Positions 21,360 through 29,290 of a stretch of DNA of 31,173 nucleotides are shown in pieces. This DNA is from Pseudomonadota bacterium (GTDB lineage Bacteria; Pseudomonadota; Gammaproteobacteria; Burkholderiales; Burkholderiaceae_C): contig JAEZWW010000027.1 in NCBI GenBank assembly GCA_023442945.1, forward strand, positions 1-31,173. Reading direction: 5' to 3'. The stretch's first letter is position 1. The number at the start of each line of letters is the position of its first letter. The notes beneath the pieces were generated by a model. That model did no database searches. It was given only the letters and a program-made list of their open reading frames with translations, and was not told the origin of the DNA. Made by a program: the position numbers and the translations under genes.

Positions 21360-21628
21360 CAGCGAAGCCGCCGCCCCGCGCAAAGCGCGTCGGCATCGGC
21401 GCGCGTCCGCCTGCGAATCCGCACGCCGAGGCGTGGATTCGCCAGGGCGACGCCGATGCGCTGGGCAAAGGCGACCTCTACACGGCTCGCCTGACCCTCG
21501 ACATCACGCCCGCGATGCGGGCGCGCATCAAGGTCTCGGCCTTCACGCAGGGCGTGACCGTGGCCGACCTGCTGCGCGGCCTGCTGGAGCGCGAGTTTCC
21601 AGAACACCGCAGGGAGAACACGCCATGA
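21356..21628 (+). CDS. Small ParA-partner protein, likely ribbon-helix-helix
   Basis: The 90-residue basic protein starts in an ATGA overlap with parA and ends in an ATGA overlap with the DUF2840 gene. The N-terminal 30 residues are basic and disordered-looking (KPPPRAKRVGIGARPP). The C-terminal half reads as a ribbon-helix-helix: YTARLTLDITPAMRARIKVS, AFTQGVTVADLLRGLLEREF. ParA-linked RHH proteins such as ParG bind centromere sites and repress their own operon. That role is inferred from the order and fold. Translational coupling at both ends suggests one tightly linked operon from parA to the relaxase. Confidence 0.82.
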   Translation: MTAKPPPRAKRVGIGARPPANPHAEAWIRQGDADALGKGDLYTARLTLDITPAMRARIKVSAFTQGVTVADLLRGLLEREFPEHRRENTP

Positions 21629-22170
21629 CTGCATCCGCTTCGTCTGCCCTCGCGCCTGTTGCCATCGCGGCCACGGCTGCGCTCGCAGCAGCTTCCGGCC
21701 AGCCCGCCAGCACGCCGCTGACGCGCGTGGCGCTGGCCTACATCGAGGCCCGCTTCAAGCTCTACCTGCGCTTCGGCGAACCCGCGCGCACGCACCAGCT
21801 CGACCGCTGGCGGCGCAGCGCGGTGTTCCTGCCGGGCGCCGTGTTCTGCCGCATCCGCTGGCAGGCCAACGACTATGGCACCGTGCGCTGGCAGCTCATG
21901 GTGATGCAGGCTTGCACGCCGCTGGACGTGGCGCAGCGCATCCCTGGCGTGCAGCCGGGCGCGCGCCTGCTGCTACACGCCGAGGGCGACGGGCAAGTTC
22001 GCGCTGTGCTGGAACGCATTGACGCCATCGAGGCGCTGGGCATCGCGCCCGCCGCCGTCTCGCCCGCGTACTGGCGCACGCTGGGCAACCGGCTCGCCGC
22101 GCGCCTGCCGCTGCCCGAATACACCGCCGAGCGGCACGCCGCCTGGCTGACCGGGAGGGCGCTGTCATGA
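21625..22170 (+). CDS. DUF2840 domain protein
   Basis: The 181-residue protein is a DUF2840 member, a family known only from conjugative elements, always near parA and traF. Typical parts are TRVALAYIEARFKLYLRFGE (34-53), RSAVFLPGAVFCRIRWQANDYGT, and RIPGVQPGARLLLHAEGDGQV. An alanine-rich N-terminal stretch is present, but it is not followed by a clear cleavage site. It overlaps its neighbours by 4 bases on both sides, so it is made together with ParA and TraF. The biochemical role is unknown; a part in transfer is inferred from its constant genetic company. Confidence 0.9.
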   Translation: MTASASSALAPVAIAATAALAAASGQPASTPLTRVALAYIEARFKLYLRFGEPARTHQLDRWRRSAVFLPGAVFCRIRWQANDYGTVRWQLMVMQACTPLDVAQRIPGVQPGARLLLHAEGDGQVRAVLERIDAIEALGIAPAAVSPAYWRTLGNRLAARLPLPEYTAERHAAWLTGRALS

Positions 22171-22766
22171 CGCTTCCATCCGCTGCTGCCGGTGCAACCG
22201 GCATTCCGCCGCGTCCTTGCTCGCGCCTGTACGCTCGCCTCGTGCTCGCGGGCCTGTCCGCCTGCGGCCTCGCTGCGGTGGCTTGGGCGTCCTTCGTGCA
22301 TCCGTTGCCGCGTCTGATCTACAACCCGTCCGACAGTGTGGCGGTCGGCTGGTATCGCGTCGATCCGCTGGGCCACGGTGCCGGCTCGCTGCCACGTCCG
22401 TTGTCCGTTGGCAGCATCGTGCTGACCACGCTGCCGCCAGAGGCTGCCGCGCTGGCCGCGCAGCGCGGCTACCTGCCGGCGCGCGTGCCGCTGCTCAAGC
22501 GTGTGGGTGCGGTAGCTCCGCAGACTGTGTGCATCTTCGATGCGCTGGTCTGGATCGACGGCGTGCCAATGGCCGCCGTGCTGCCCGCCGACCGGCTGGG
22601 CCGTCCGCTGCCAGCGTGGCCGCAGTGCCGTCGCCTTGAACCCGGCGAACTGTTCCTGCTCAGTGAGACCAATCCGGCGTCATTCGACAGCCGGTATTTC
22701 GGGCCGGTCAGCGCACCCGCCGTGATCGGCGTCGCGCATCCGATCTGGCTGGAGTCTCGCCCATGA
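22167..22766 (+). CDS. traF: TraF-like S26 family conjugal transfer peptidase
   Basis: The 199-residue protein is a membrane-bound serine peptidase related to signal peptidase I. In the RP4 system TraF cuts and circularises the TrbC pilin. An N-terminal membrane helix spans about 21-44 (LYARLVLAGLSACGLAAVAW). The catalytic Ser57 lies in NPSDSVAVGWYRV, the general-base Lys111 in PLLKRVGA, and the C-terminal box is SFDSRYFGP (172-180). It overlaps the DUF2840 gene and the next ORF by 4 bases each. Its trbC substrate would lie in the trb cluster beyond the window. The activity is secure by motif; the substrate is inferred. Confidence 0.93.
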   Translation: MTLPSAAAGATGIPPRPCSRLYARLVLAGLSACGLAAVAWASFVHPLPRLIYNPSDSVAVGWYRVDPLGHGAGSLPRPLSVGSIVLTTLPPEAAALAAQRGYLPARVPLLKRVGAVAPQTVCIFDALVWIDGVPMAAVLPADRLGRPLPAWPQCRRLEPGELFLLSETNPASFDSRYFGPVSAPAVIGVAHPIWLESRP

Positions 22767-23218
22767 TGGCCGCCGATTCGCTGCACGTTGCCGTGCATCT
22801 CATCGTGCCATCGGACGTGCCGCTCCGGTGGCTCTCCGCATGTCGTCGCGCGTGCAGTGCCAGCGCATCCGCGCTGCACTTCGCGCTGCCTTCCCATGTG
22901 CAGGCGTCTTGCCTCGAACGCGCCCAGCCTGCGGCCCTCATCGCGCTGGTTCGCGCGTTCACCGGCGCGCTGGCTGCAAGCAGCGCAGCGCCGCCGGGCC
23001 GCCGCTGCACGGAGCGTCAGCGAGGGGCAAAGGCGGAAGGCAAGACAAAAGGGTGCGGCACCTGTCGGCCCGCAAAGCCAGTCTGCACGTGGGGGTTGCG
23101 CGGCACGGAGCGGCTTCGCCGCCGTGCCGCTTGGGGCGCGAAGCCCGCGCCAATGCAGGCATGTCCGCGTGCTTCGCACGACCGGACACGCCAGAGCTTG
23201 CAGGGAGCGCAGCCATGA
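22763..23218 (+). CDS. Hypothetical protein between traF and the relaxase
   Basis: This 151-residue frame fills the gap exactly, sharing ATGA with traF at its start (22763) and ATGA with the relaxase at its end (23215-23218). That spacing supports a translated gene. The N-terminal half (VAVHLIVPSDVPLRWLSACR, ALHFALPSHV) looks like ordinary protein. The C-terminal half is basic, cysteine- and arginine-rich and of low quality (RRCTERQRGAKAEGKTKG), as if the frame had been extended through spacer DNA. Related ICEs, as I recall, carry a lytic-transglycosylase-like gene at this position; no such motif is visible here. Function unknown, possibly a degenerated gene. Confidence 0.5.
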   Translation: MMAADSLHVAVHLIVPSDVPLRWLSACRRACSASASALHFALPSHVQASCLERAQPAALIALVRAFTGALAASSAAPPGRRCTERQRGAKAEGKTKGCGTCRPAKPVCTWGLRGTERLRRRAAWGAKPAPMQACPRASHDRTRQSLQGAQP

Positions 23219-25200
23219 CCGACCGCCGCGACGATGATTTCCGCATCCGCCCCAGTGCCCCGAAGAACCGGGGCCAGGGCTTCGTCTCCAAGGTGCTCAA
23301 GCAGGCAGGCAGGGCCAGCAGCGGCAAGTCCTCGGTGCGCCGTCCTGGGGCGGCTGGCGGCGCCGGGAGGGGCACCGGCCAGCGGCCCGGCTCGCGCCTG
23401 GGACGCGGCCACACGGCAGCGCGCTTCGCGGGGGCGAAGCTCACGCCCATGTCGCGGCGCGTGGCCATCAAGACGCTGCTGGTCAATCAGCAGCGGGCCA
23501 GCCCGCAGTCGCTCGCCAAGCACCTGCGCTACATCGAGCGCGATGGCGCGGGCCGCGATGGCGAGCCGGGGCAAGCCTACGGGCCGCAGACCGATGCCGC
23601 CGACCTCGAAGCCTTCAAGGAGCGCTGCGCCGACGACCGGCATCATTTCCGCTTCATCCTCTCGCCCGAGGATGGCGCGGAACTGGAAGACTTGCGCACA
23701 TATACCAGGCACCTCATGGGCCGCATGGAGGCCGACCTGGGCACGCGGCTGGAATGGGTGGCGGTCGATCATTGGAACACCGACAACCCGCATACCCACC
23801 TGATCGTGCGCGGGCGCGACGACACCGGCAAAGACCTCGTCATCGCCGGCGACTACATCGCCGATGGCTTCCGTCATCGCGCCGCCGAACTGGCGACCGA
23901 ATGGCTGGGGCCGCGCACCGAGCTGGAGATCCAGCAGACCTTGACGCGCGAGGTGGATCAGGAGCGGTGGACGAGCCTGGATCGGACCCTCAAGCGCGAG
24001 CTGGGTGACGATGGCCTGGTGCATGTCGAACGCTTCAATGAGCCGAGATTGCAGCGCCAGCGCCTGCTGCTGATCGGTCGTCTGCAACGCTTGCAGCGCC
24101 TGGGCCTGGCCGACGAGATGCAGCCCGGCACCTGGGCCGTCCATGCCGACGCGGAGAAAACCTTGCGTGCTCTCGGCGAGCGCGGCGACATCATCCGCAC
24201 CATGCAGCGGGCCATGCGCGGCGAACCGCGCGAACTGGCGGTATTCGAGCCTGGGGACGATGGTCGAACCATTCTCGGCCGCGTGGCCGCGAAGGGGCTG
24301 GCCGACGAGCTGCGCGACCGGGGGTATCTGGTCATCGACGGCGTGGACGGCAAAGCCCACTACGTCGCGCTCAATGCCCGTGACGAGCTGGCGAACTATC
24401 CGACGGGCGCCGTGGTGGAAGTGAAGGGATCGGCTGACGTGCGCGCAGCCGATCGCAACATCGCCGCGCTGGCGAGCGATGGCCTGTACCGCGCCGACCA
24501 TCATCTCGCCATCGCGCAAGGTCAGACCACGCCCGACCGCGACCCGCACGAAGTCGTGGCGGTCCACGTCCGGCGCCTGGAAGCCCTGCGCCGAGCGGGC
24601 ATCGTGGAGCGCGTGGCCGAGGGGCTATGGAAGGTGCCGGACGACCTGCCCGAGCGTGGCCGCCAGTACGACGCGCAGCGCCTGGGCGGCGTGGCCGTGG
24701 AGCTGAAATCGCACATACCCATCGAGCGGCAGGCCCGCGTGATCGGCGCCACCTGGCTCGACCAGCAACTGATCGGCGGCGGCAAGGGCCTAGGCGACCT
24801 GGGCTTTGGCGGCGAGGCCAAGCAGGCGATGCAGCAACGCGCCGACTTCCTGGCCGAACAGGGGCTGGCCGAGCGGCGGGGGCAGCGGGTGATCCTGGCA
24901 CGCAACCTGCTGGGCACGTTGCGCAACCGGGAACTGGCGCAGGTTGCCCAGGACATTGCCGCCGAAACCGGCCTGGCGCACCGCCCCACGGCAGACGGGC
25001 AGCGTGTGGCCGGCATCTACCGGCGCTCGGTCATGCTCGCCAGCGGACGCTACGCCGTACTCGATGACGGCATGGGATTTAGCTTGGTGCCGTGGCGGTC
25101 GGTGATTGAACAGCGGCTGGGGCGGCAGATCGCCGCGACGGTGCGCAGCGGTGGGGTTTCATGGGAAATTGGGCGGCGGCCTGGGCTGTCCCGAGGCTAG
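23215..25200 (+). CDS. VirD2/TraI-like relaxase with DUF3363 region
   Basis: The 661-residue protein nicks the transfer origin and leads the DNA into the recipient. The N-terminal 80 residues are basic and glycine-rich. The relaxase domain spans about 80-220: LRYIERDG holds the likely catalytic Tyr106, and HWNTDNPHTHLIVRG gives the metal-binding triad His186, His193 and His195. RHHFRFILSPED (142-153) also fits. The C-terminal DUF3363 region follows, with RTELEIQQTLTREVDQERWT and, at the end, GRYAVLDDGMGFSLVPWRSV. The reading frame is open further upstream, but ATG 23215 is chosen for the ATGA coupling and the natural MTDRRDDDFRIRP start. TraG is expected downstream but is displaced by cargo. 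Confidence 0.93.
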   Translation: MTDRRDDDFRIRPSAPKNRGQGFVSKVLKQAGRASSGKSSVRRPGAAGGAGRGTGQRPGSRLGRGHTAARFAGAKLTPMSRRVAIKTLLVNQQRASPQSLAKHLRYIERDGAGRDGEPGQAYGPQTDAADLEAFKERCADDRHHFRFILSPEDGAELEDLRTYTRHLMGRMEADLGTRLEWVAVDHWNTDNPHTHLIVRGRDDTGKDLVIAGDYIADGFRHRAAELATEWLGPRTELEIQQTLTREVDQERWTSLDRTLKRELGDDGLVHVERFNEPRLQRQRLLLIGRLQRLQRLGLADEMQPGTWAVHADAEKTLRALGERGDIIRTMQRAMRGEPRELAVFEPGDDGRTILGRVAAKGLADELRDRGYLVIDGVDGKAHYVALNARDELANYPTGAVVEVKGSADVRAADRNIAALASDGLYRADHHLAIAQGQTTPDRDPHEVVAVHVRRLEALRRAGIVERVAEGLWKVPDDLPERGRQYDAQRLGGVAVELKSHIPIERQARVIGATWLDQQLIGGGKGLGDLGFGGEAKQAMQQRADFLAEQGLAERRGQRVILARNLLGTLRNRELAQVAQDIAAETGLAHRPTADGQRVAGIYRRSVMLASGRYAVLDDGMGFSLVPWRSVIEQRLGRQIAATVRSGGVSWEIGRRPGLSRG

Positions 25201-25269
25201 TCAGGCCGACCCCAACGATCCCATAAAATGGATTCAACGCAGTCCACTGCAATCCCAACTGGGGGGCCA

Positions 25270-25737
25270 TCAACCCCGGGAGTAGAAACGCAGGCGAGCA
25301 TTGCGTTCGGCAGGCGATTCGTTCTGCAATTCGTTGATCACCTGTGCTCGCGTCTTGCCAGAGCCTGCGTCGGGTGTGGGTGTGCCGATCGGGTAATTAC
25401 TTTCACCGTAGGAAAGGCGGCCTTGCTGCATGGCAGCCTTGGTTTCCGCAATCACCTGTGCTCGCGTCTTGCCAGAGCCTGCATCGGGTGTGGGCGTGCC
25501 GATCGGGTAATTACTTTCACCGTAGGAAAGGCGGCCTTGTTGCATGGCAGCCTTGGTTTCTGCAATCACCTGTGCTCGTGTCTTCTCGCTCTTGAAGTGC
25601 TCCGGGTGAACGATGACTCCGGTTTCGTTGTTGGCAGGGTGCTCGTATGCGGCCGAAGCCATCCCCGGAAGGCCCAGGGCGGCCACTGCGGCCGCGGCGG
25701 CGATCATGGAGGAGAGGGAGAGGCGTTGTTGGGTCAT
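25270..25737 (-). CDS. DUF4148-type periplasmic protein with internal repeats
   Basis: The 155-residue protein has a clear signal peptide (SSMIAAAAAVAALGLPGMASA, cut after ASA near residue 30), so it is exported. The mature part holds two nearly identical 38-residue units, each starting KTRAQVIAETKAAMQQGRLS and containing YGESNYPIGTPTPDAGSG. A partial third unit (KTRAQVINELQ) and a related first motif (KTRAQVIAET after EHFKSE) are also present. The KTRAQVxxEL core is the DUF4148 signature, common in Burkholderiales periplasmic proteins, often near metal genes. The start is ATG 25737 (AGGAG 8 bases upstream), rather than a TTG two codons earlier. Function unknown; a metal-response role is inferred from its neighbours. 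Confidence 0.85.
   Translation of the reverse strand: MTQQRLSLSSMIAAAAAVAALGLPGMASAAYEHPANNETGVIVHPEHFKSEKTRAQVIAETKAAMQQGRLSYGESNYPIGTPTPDAGSGKTRAQVIAETKAAMQQGRLSYGESNYPIGTPTPDAGSGKTRAQVINELQNESPAERNARLRFYSRG
25337..25584. repeat. 114-base tandem repeat inside the DUF4148 gene
   Basis: Copies start at 25337, 25451 and 25565 (the last partial), an exact 114-base period that keeps the frame (38 codons). The full copies differ at only a few positions, which indicates a recent in-frame duplication. The sequence is coding, so it is not a CRISPR or iteron array. Confidence 0.95.
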
Positions 25738-25862
25738 GGTCAAAGCTCCTGACGAGGTTGGATGAAACTTGCATCTCTAATGCCTTGGGCGGGCGTTGAG
25801 GAGATGTGTTCATGGTAGAAACCCCTACCCAACAGAACCCAGACAACCCGATGACATTGTTG

Positions 25863-26104
25863 TCAGCTTCGGGGCTTGGCAACGCGATGCGGAAACACCA
25901 GAGCGAAGCAGGTTCGCCCCCTGGCCCGAGGTCGCCGTGACCTGGCCGGCATGGGCCTCGGCGATGGCCCGCGTGATGGGCACACCCAGCCCGGAGCCGT
26001 CGGAATCCGGATGGGCCCTGGAAGCATCGGCGCGGTAGAAGCGGTTGAACAGCCGGGGCAGGGTCTTGGCATCGATGTCGGCGCCGGTGCTTTCCACGGC
26101 TATT
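25863..26104 (-). pseudogene. Remnant of a sensor histidine kinase C-terminus
   Basis: On the minus strand the frame reads ADIDAKTLPRLFNRFYRADAS, then SDGSGLGVPITRAIAEAHAGQV. These are the D/F- and G-box parts of a HATPase domain. The N-terminal several hundred residues are gone; sequence similarity stops near 26104. Close to the 3' end the natural ending CFALVFPHRVAKPRS continues in another frame, so a frameshift has also occurred. It is unlike the complete kinase at 29250-30602, so it comes from a different two-component system. The 25744-25862 stretch between this and the DUF4148 gene shows no gene. Confidence 0.8.
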
Positions 26105-26366
26105 GGCCTATAGGCGCATTCCGTTGGATGAAGTTCTGCGCTTCCCATTGGCATTGGGTGACCCGGCAAACTGCGAAGGGTACGCGCGCCAAGTGGATCA
26201 CTTCCAGCGCCAACAGACCGCGCTGGAACCGTTGATCGCGCACCGGGTGGCGACATTCGATGTCATGATGACACTGGTTTCCGTAGGGCTGGCCCTGGGA
26301 CTGGTAGGCGCTGCGCGCATTGCATCCAGCCGCAGCAGTGAGGCCGGTATGCCGGGCATGGCTTGA
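26103..26366 (+). pseudogene. Probable fragment of a small membrane protein gene
   Basis: An 87-codon frame ends at 26366. The part from residue 12 looks natural: CEGYARQVDHFQRQQTALEP, followed by a membrane helix FDVMMTLVSVGLALGLVGAA (residues 51-70) and a short polar tail. The start lies at the junction with the kinase remnant and has no ribosome binding site, so the N-terminus is probably missing. I do not recognise the family. The following 26367-26511 has no gene. Likely a leftover from insertion or deletion events in the cargo region. Confidence 0.45.
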
Positions 26367-26511
26367 CAAAATCAACGTCGAGTTTTGACGGTGCCATTTC
26401 AAACCCTGAAGTCAACGCAATGTCAAGCAGATGTGCTGCAACCGACTCTAGCCCTTGGCCGAACCGCGATGACTGGCCCAGATGGCGACAGTCTATGCGC
26501 CGCTGTACCCC

Positions 26512-26955
26512 TCAGTGCGCGCCATGCACATGACGTCGCCTAGCTAGCTCCGGCCCCGCCGCAGCCGCGGTGTCGAGGCCACTGAGGATGCCGCATTCGG
26601 TGACCGCATGCGGTGCGATGCAGCGCGCGCGCAACGCCTTGAGGTCTGCCTCAAGCGCGCGAAGTTCCCGGATGCGCTGCGCGACGTGGCCGATGTGTTC
26701 GTCGAGCAACGTGTTGATGTCGCCACAATCCTGCGCGGGTGATTCCCGCAGCGCGAGCAGCGCGCGGATTTCGTCGAGGGTCATGTCGAGGTTGCGGCAC
26801 TGCCGGACAAATGCCAGCCGCTCGACATGGACCGGCAAGTACATACGGTAGTTGTTTTCGGCACGCGCCGGAGGCGGCAGCAGACCTTCGCGCTCGTAGA
26901 AGCGGATGGTTTCAACGGGCGTTCCCGTGGCTTCGGCCAAGATTCCAATCTTCAT
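26512..26955 (-). CDS. cadR: CadR: MerR-family Cd/Pb-responsive regulator
   Basis: The 147-residue protein represses, and with Cd(II) or Pb(II) activates, the divergent cadA gene. The N-terminal MerR HTH is MKIGILAEATGTPVETIRFY (1-20), with EREGLLPPP as the wing. A dimerisation helix spans about 80-112. The metal-binding cysteines Cys77 (QDCGD), Cys112 (ARCIAPH) and Cys121 (TECGIL) match the CadR/PbrR pattern. The C-terminal end is RRHVHGAH, with two to three histidines, shorter than some His-rich CadR tails. ATG 26955 has AAAGGGG upstream; an in-frame upstream start is less likely. It shares the intergenic region with cadA, where the MerR-type promoter lies. Confidence 0.95.
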   Translation of the reverse strand: MKIGILAEATGTPVETIRFYEREGLLPPPARAENNYRMYLPVHVERLAFVRQCRNLDMTLDEIRALLALRESPAQDCGDINTLLDEHIGHVAQRIRELRALEADLKALRARCIAPHAVTECGILSGLDTAAAAGPELARRRHVHGAH

Positions 26956-26994
26956 CAGCAGCCCCTTTCCGCCTGTCTTCAAGGCAGTATGGGC

Positions 26995-27025
26995 TTGACT
27001 CTACACCGACTACAGGGTTTGCAAT
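26995..27025 (+). promoter_or_regulatory. MerR-type cadA promoter with CadR operator
   Basis: TTGACT (26995-27000) and TGCAAT (27020-27025) are separated by 19 bases, the long spacer typical of MerR-controlled promoters. An imperfect dyad, CTCTACAC-CGA-CTACAGGG, fills the spacer. Because transcription would start near 27032, the in-frame ATG at 27026 cannot be used, which supports ATG 27050. Confidence 0.88.
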
Positions 27026-27049
27026 ATGGGAAAGGTTAAAGGATCGTCC

Positions 27050-29290
27050 ATGAAAAACACTCACACTGACCAAGATTATGCGGACGCTCGCAGCAACGAT
27101 TGCTGCGGCGCCTGCTCCATCGACACGGCACCTATTTCCCGTGTTCCGACCGCCACGCGCGGCCGCAGTTTTCGTATCGCCACGATGGATTGCGCGGCGG
27201 AAGAGTCGGAAATCCGCCGAGCTCTCGACGGAGTTCCAGGTATCCGTGGGCTGCGCTTTCAACTCGGCCAGCGGATGCTGACCGTCGATGCTGACGAACC
27301 GTCCATTGCGCCAGCGCTGGAGGCCATTCGCAAGGTGGGGTTTGACCCCCAGCCGGTCGTTGCGGCAGGCGCAGGACAGGTGCATTCGGAGGAAGGCGGC
27401 CACGATCACGAAGGCGTCCGAGGCCAATTGCCCAAGCTGGCTGCCGCGCTGATCATGGCCATCGCTGCCGAGTTGATCGGGTATTTCGCACCGGAGACCG
27501 CAATCTGGCGCGCCGCTGGCCTCGCCGTGGCGGCGGTAGCGATCTGGCTAGCCGGCTTTGATGTCTACAAGAAGGGACTGACGGCCCTGCGGCATGGTCG
27601 CCTGAACATCAATGCGCTGATGACTGTCGCGGTGACAGGCGCGTTTGCGATCGGCCAGTGGCCCGAGGCTGCGATGGTGATGGCGCTGTATGCCATCGCT
27701 GAGGCGATCGAGGCGCGGGCAGTCGATCGCGCGCGCAATGCGATCAAGGGCCTGTTGGAGATGGCGCCTGAGCAGGCATCGGTGAGGCAAGTCGATGGCA
27801 GTTGGACTACCCTGCCGGTGGCCGAGATCGCCGTCAGTGCAGTGCTGCGCGTGAAACCCGGTGAGCGCGTGCCAATGGATGGTGTGGTGCGCTCCGGTCA
27901 GACGAGCATTAACCAGGCCCCTGTCACCGGCGAGAGTATTCCTGTCGACAAGACGGCTGGCGATACCGTCTTTGCAGGCACGATCAACGAGTCGGGCACT
28001 TTCGAGTTCGAAGTCACGGCCCTCGCATCGGAATCAACGCTTGCGCGCATCATCCACGCTGTCGAAGTAGCGCAATCGACGCGCGCGCCTACGCAGGGCT
28101 TCGTCGACCGGTTCGCGGCTGTCTATACGCCAGCCATCTTCGTGCTCGCGCTGGCGGTCGCGTTGCTCGGACCATGGCTGCTGGACTGGACCTGGATGCA
28201 GGCCATCTACAAGGCGCTCGTGCTGCTGGTCATTGCCTGTCCGTGTGCGTTGGTGATCTCGACACCGGTGACTATTGTCAGTGGGCTCGCGGCAGCCGCC
28301 CGCCGCGGCATTCTCATCAAAGGAGGTATTTACCTTGAAGAGGCGCGCAAGCTCAAGGCGATTGCGCTGGACAAGACCGGCACGATCACCGAGGGCAAGC
28401 CGAGGCTGGTGGACTGGGCCGTCGTCGATTCGCAGACGGAGTCGGCGGACGCGGAACACGTCGCCGTGGTGTTGGCCAGCCATTCCGACCATCCAGTCTC
28501 GCGCGCGATCGCGGCCGGACTGAAGCCGAATGGCGTCGAAGCGAAGAATTTCACGGCGCTGGCGGGGCGCGGTGCACAAGCAGAGGTCAGCGGCGTGAGC
28601 TATGTGCTCGGCAACCACCGTTTGATCGAAGAGCGCGGACAGTGCTCACCGGCGCTGGAGGAACGGCTGAAGCAGCACGAAGAGGCAGGCCGAACCGTCA
28701 CGCTGTTGGCCAGTCCGGAGCGGGTCATCGCGTTGTTTGCCGTCGCTGACACCATCAAGCCTTCGTCTCGTGAGGCGGTCGCATCGCTGCAAGCGCTGGG
28801 CATCACTCCCGTCATGCTGACAGGCGACAACCAAGCCACGGCCACGGCTGTAGCACACGAAGCCGGCATCGAGCAGGCACGCGGCAATCTACTGCCCGAG
28901 GACAAGCTGGAAGCCATCAGGGCCTTGCAGCGAGACCTGGGGCCGACCGCGATGACCGGCGACGGCATCAACGACGCGCCCGCGCTGGCCCAGGCCGACA
29001 TCGGCGTGGCGATGGGTGCGGCCGGAACCGACACAGCAATGGAAGCAGCCGACGTGGTCGTGATGAACGACGACCTGCGACGCATTGCCGAGACAGTGAA
29101 GCTCTCGCGATCGACGCACGCGGTGTTGTGGCAGAACATCACGCTGGCGCTTGGTATCAAGGCCGTCTTCCTCGTGCTTGCCCTTTTTGGCGGAGCAACG
29201 ATGTGGATGGCCGTCTTCGCCGATATGGGAGCCAGCCTGCTGGTTGTGCTCAACGGGTTGCGGCTTCTGGGTGCGGTGCAGAAGGCTTGA
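27050..29290 (+). CDS. cadA: CadA-type heavy-metal P1B ATPase
   Basis: The 746-residue inner-membrane pump exports Cd(II), Zn(II) or Pb(II) using ATP. The N-terminus has cysteine-rich DCCGACS (18-24) and one heavy-metal domain with MDCAAEE (Cys48). A short histidine stretch (GGHDHE) precedes the first membrane helices. TGES lies at 293-296, the ion-site CPC at 397-399, and the phosphorylated Asp441 in DKTGT. HP (SHSDHPVSRA) and GDGINDAPAL mark the nucleotide and P domains. The CPC and C-terminal helix type fit Zn/Cd/Pb rather than Cu pumps. AAAGGA is 6 bases before ATG 27050. The 3' end overlaps the convergent kinase gene by 41 bases. Confidence 0.95.
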   Translation: MKNTHTDQDYADARSNDCCGACSIDTAPISRVPTATRGRSFRIATMDCAAEESEIRRALDGVPGIRGLRFQLGQRMLTVDADEPSIAPALEAIRKVGFDPQPVVAAGAGQVHSEEGGHDHEGVRGQLPKLAAALIMAIAAELIGYFAPETAIWRAAGLAVAAVAIWLAGFDVYKKGLTALRHGRLNINALMTVAVTGAFAIGQWPEAAMVMALYAIAEAIEARAVDRARNAIKGLLEMAPEQASVRQVDGSWTTLPVAEIAVSAVLRVKPGERVPMDGVVRSGQTSINQAPVTGESIPVDKTAGDTVFAGTINESGTFEFEVTALASESTLARIIHAVEVAQSTRAPTQGFVDRFAAVYTPAIFVLALAVALLGPWLLDWTWMQAIYKALVLLVIACPCALVISTPVTIVSGLAAAARRGILIKGGIYLEEARKLKAIALDKTGTITEGKPRLVDWAVVDSQTESADAEHVAVVLASHSDHPVSRAIAAGLKPNGVEAKNFTALAGRGAQAEVSGVSYVLGNHRLIEERGQCSPALEERLKQHEEAGRTVTLLASPERVIALFAVADTIKPSSREAVASLQALGITPVMLTGDNQATATAVAHEAGIEQARGNLLPEDKLEAIRALQRDLGPTAMTGDGINDAPALAQADIGVAMGAAGTDTAMEAADVVVMNDDLRRIAETVKLSRSTHAVLWQNITLALGIKAVFLVLALFGGATMWMAVFADMGASLLVVLNGLRLLGAVQKA

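Noticed and set aside
22828..23214. N-terminal extension of the relaxase frame
   Set aside because: The frame is open, but the ATGA overlap and natural start at 23215 decide against it, and another ORF fills the interval.
23017..24567. Long minus-strand open frame of about 516 codons opposite the relaxase gene
   Set aside because: The plus strand encodes intact relaxase motifs; the antisense frame has no start signal or recognisable domain.
25337..25584. Regularly spaced repeats resembling a CRISPR array
   Set aside because: The 114-base units are contiguous, without spacers, and lie in frame inside a protein gene.
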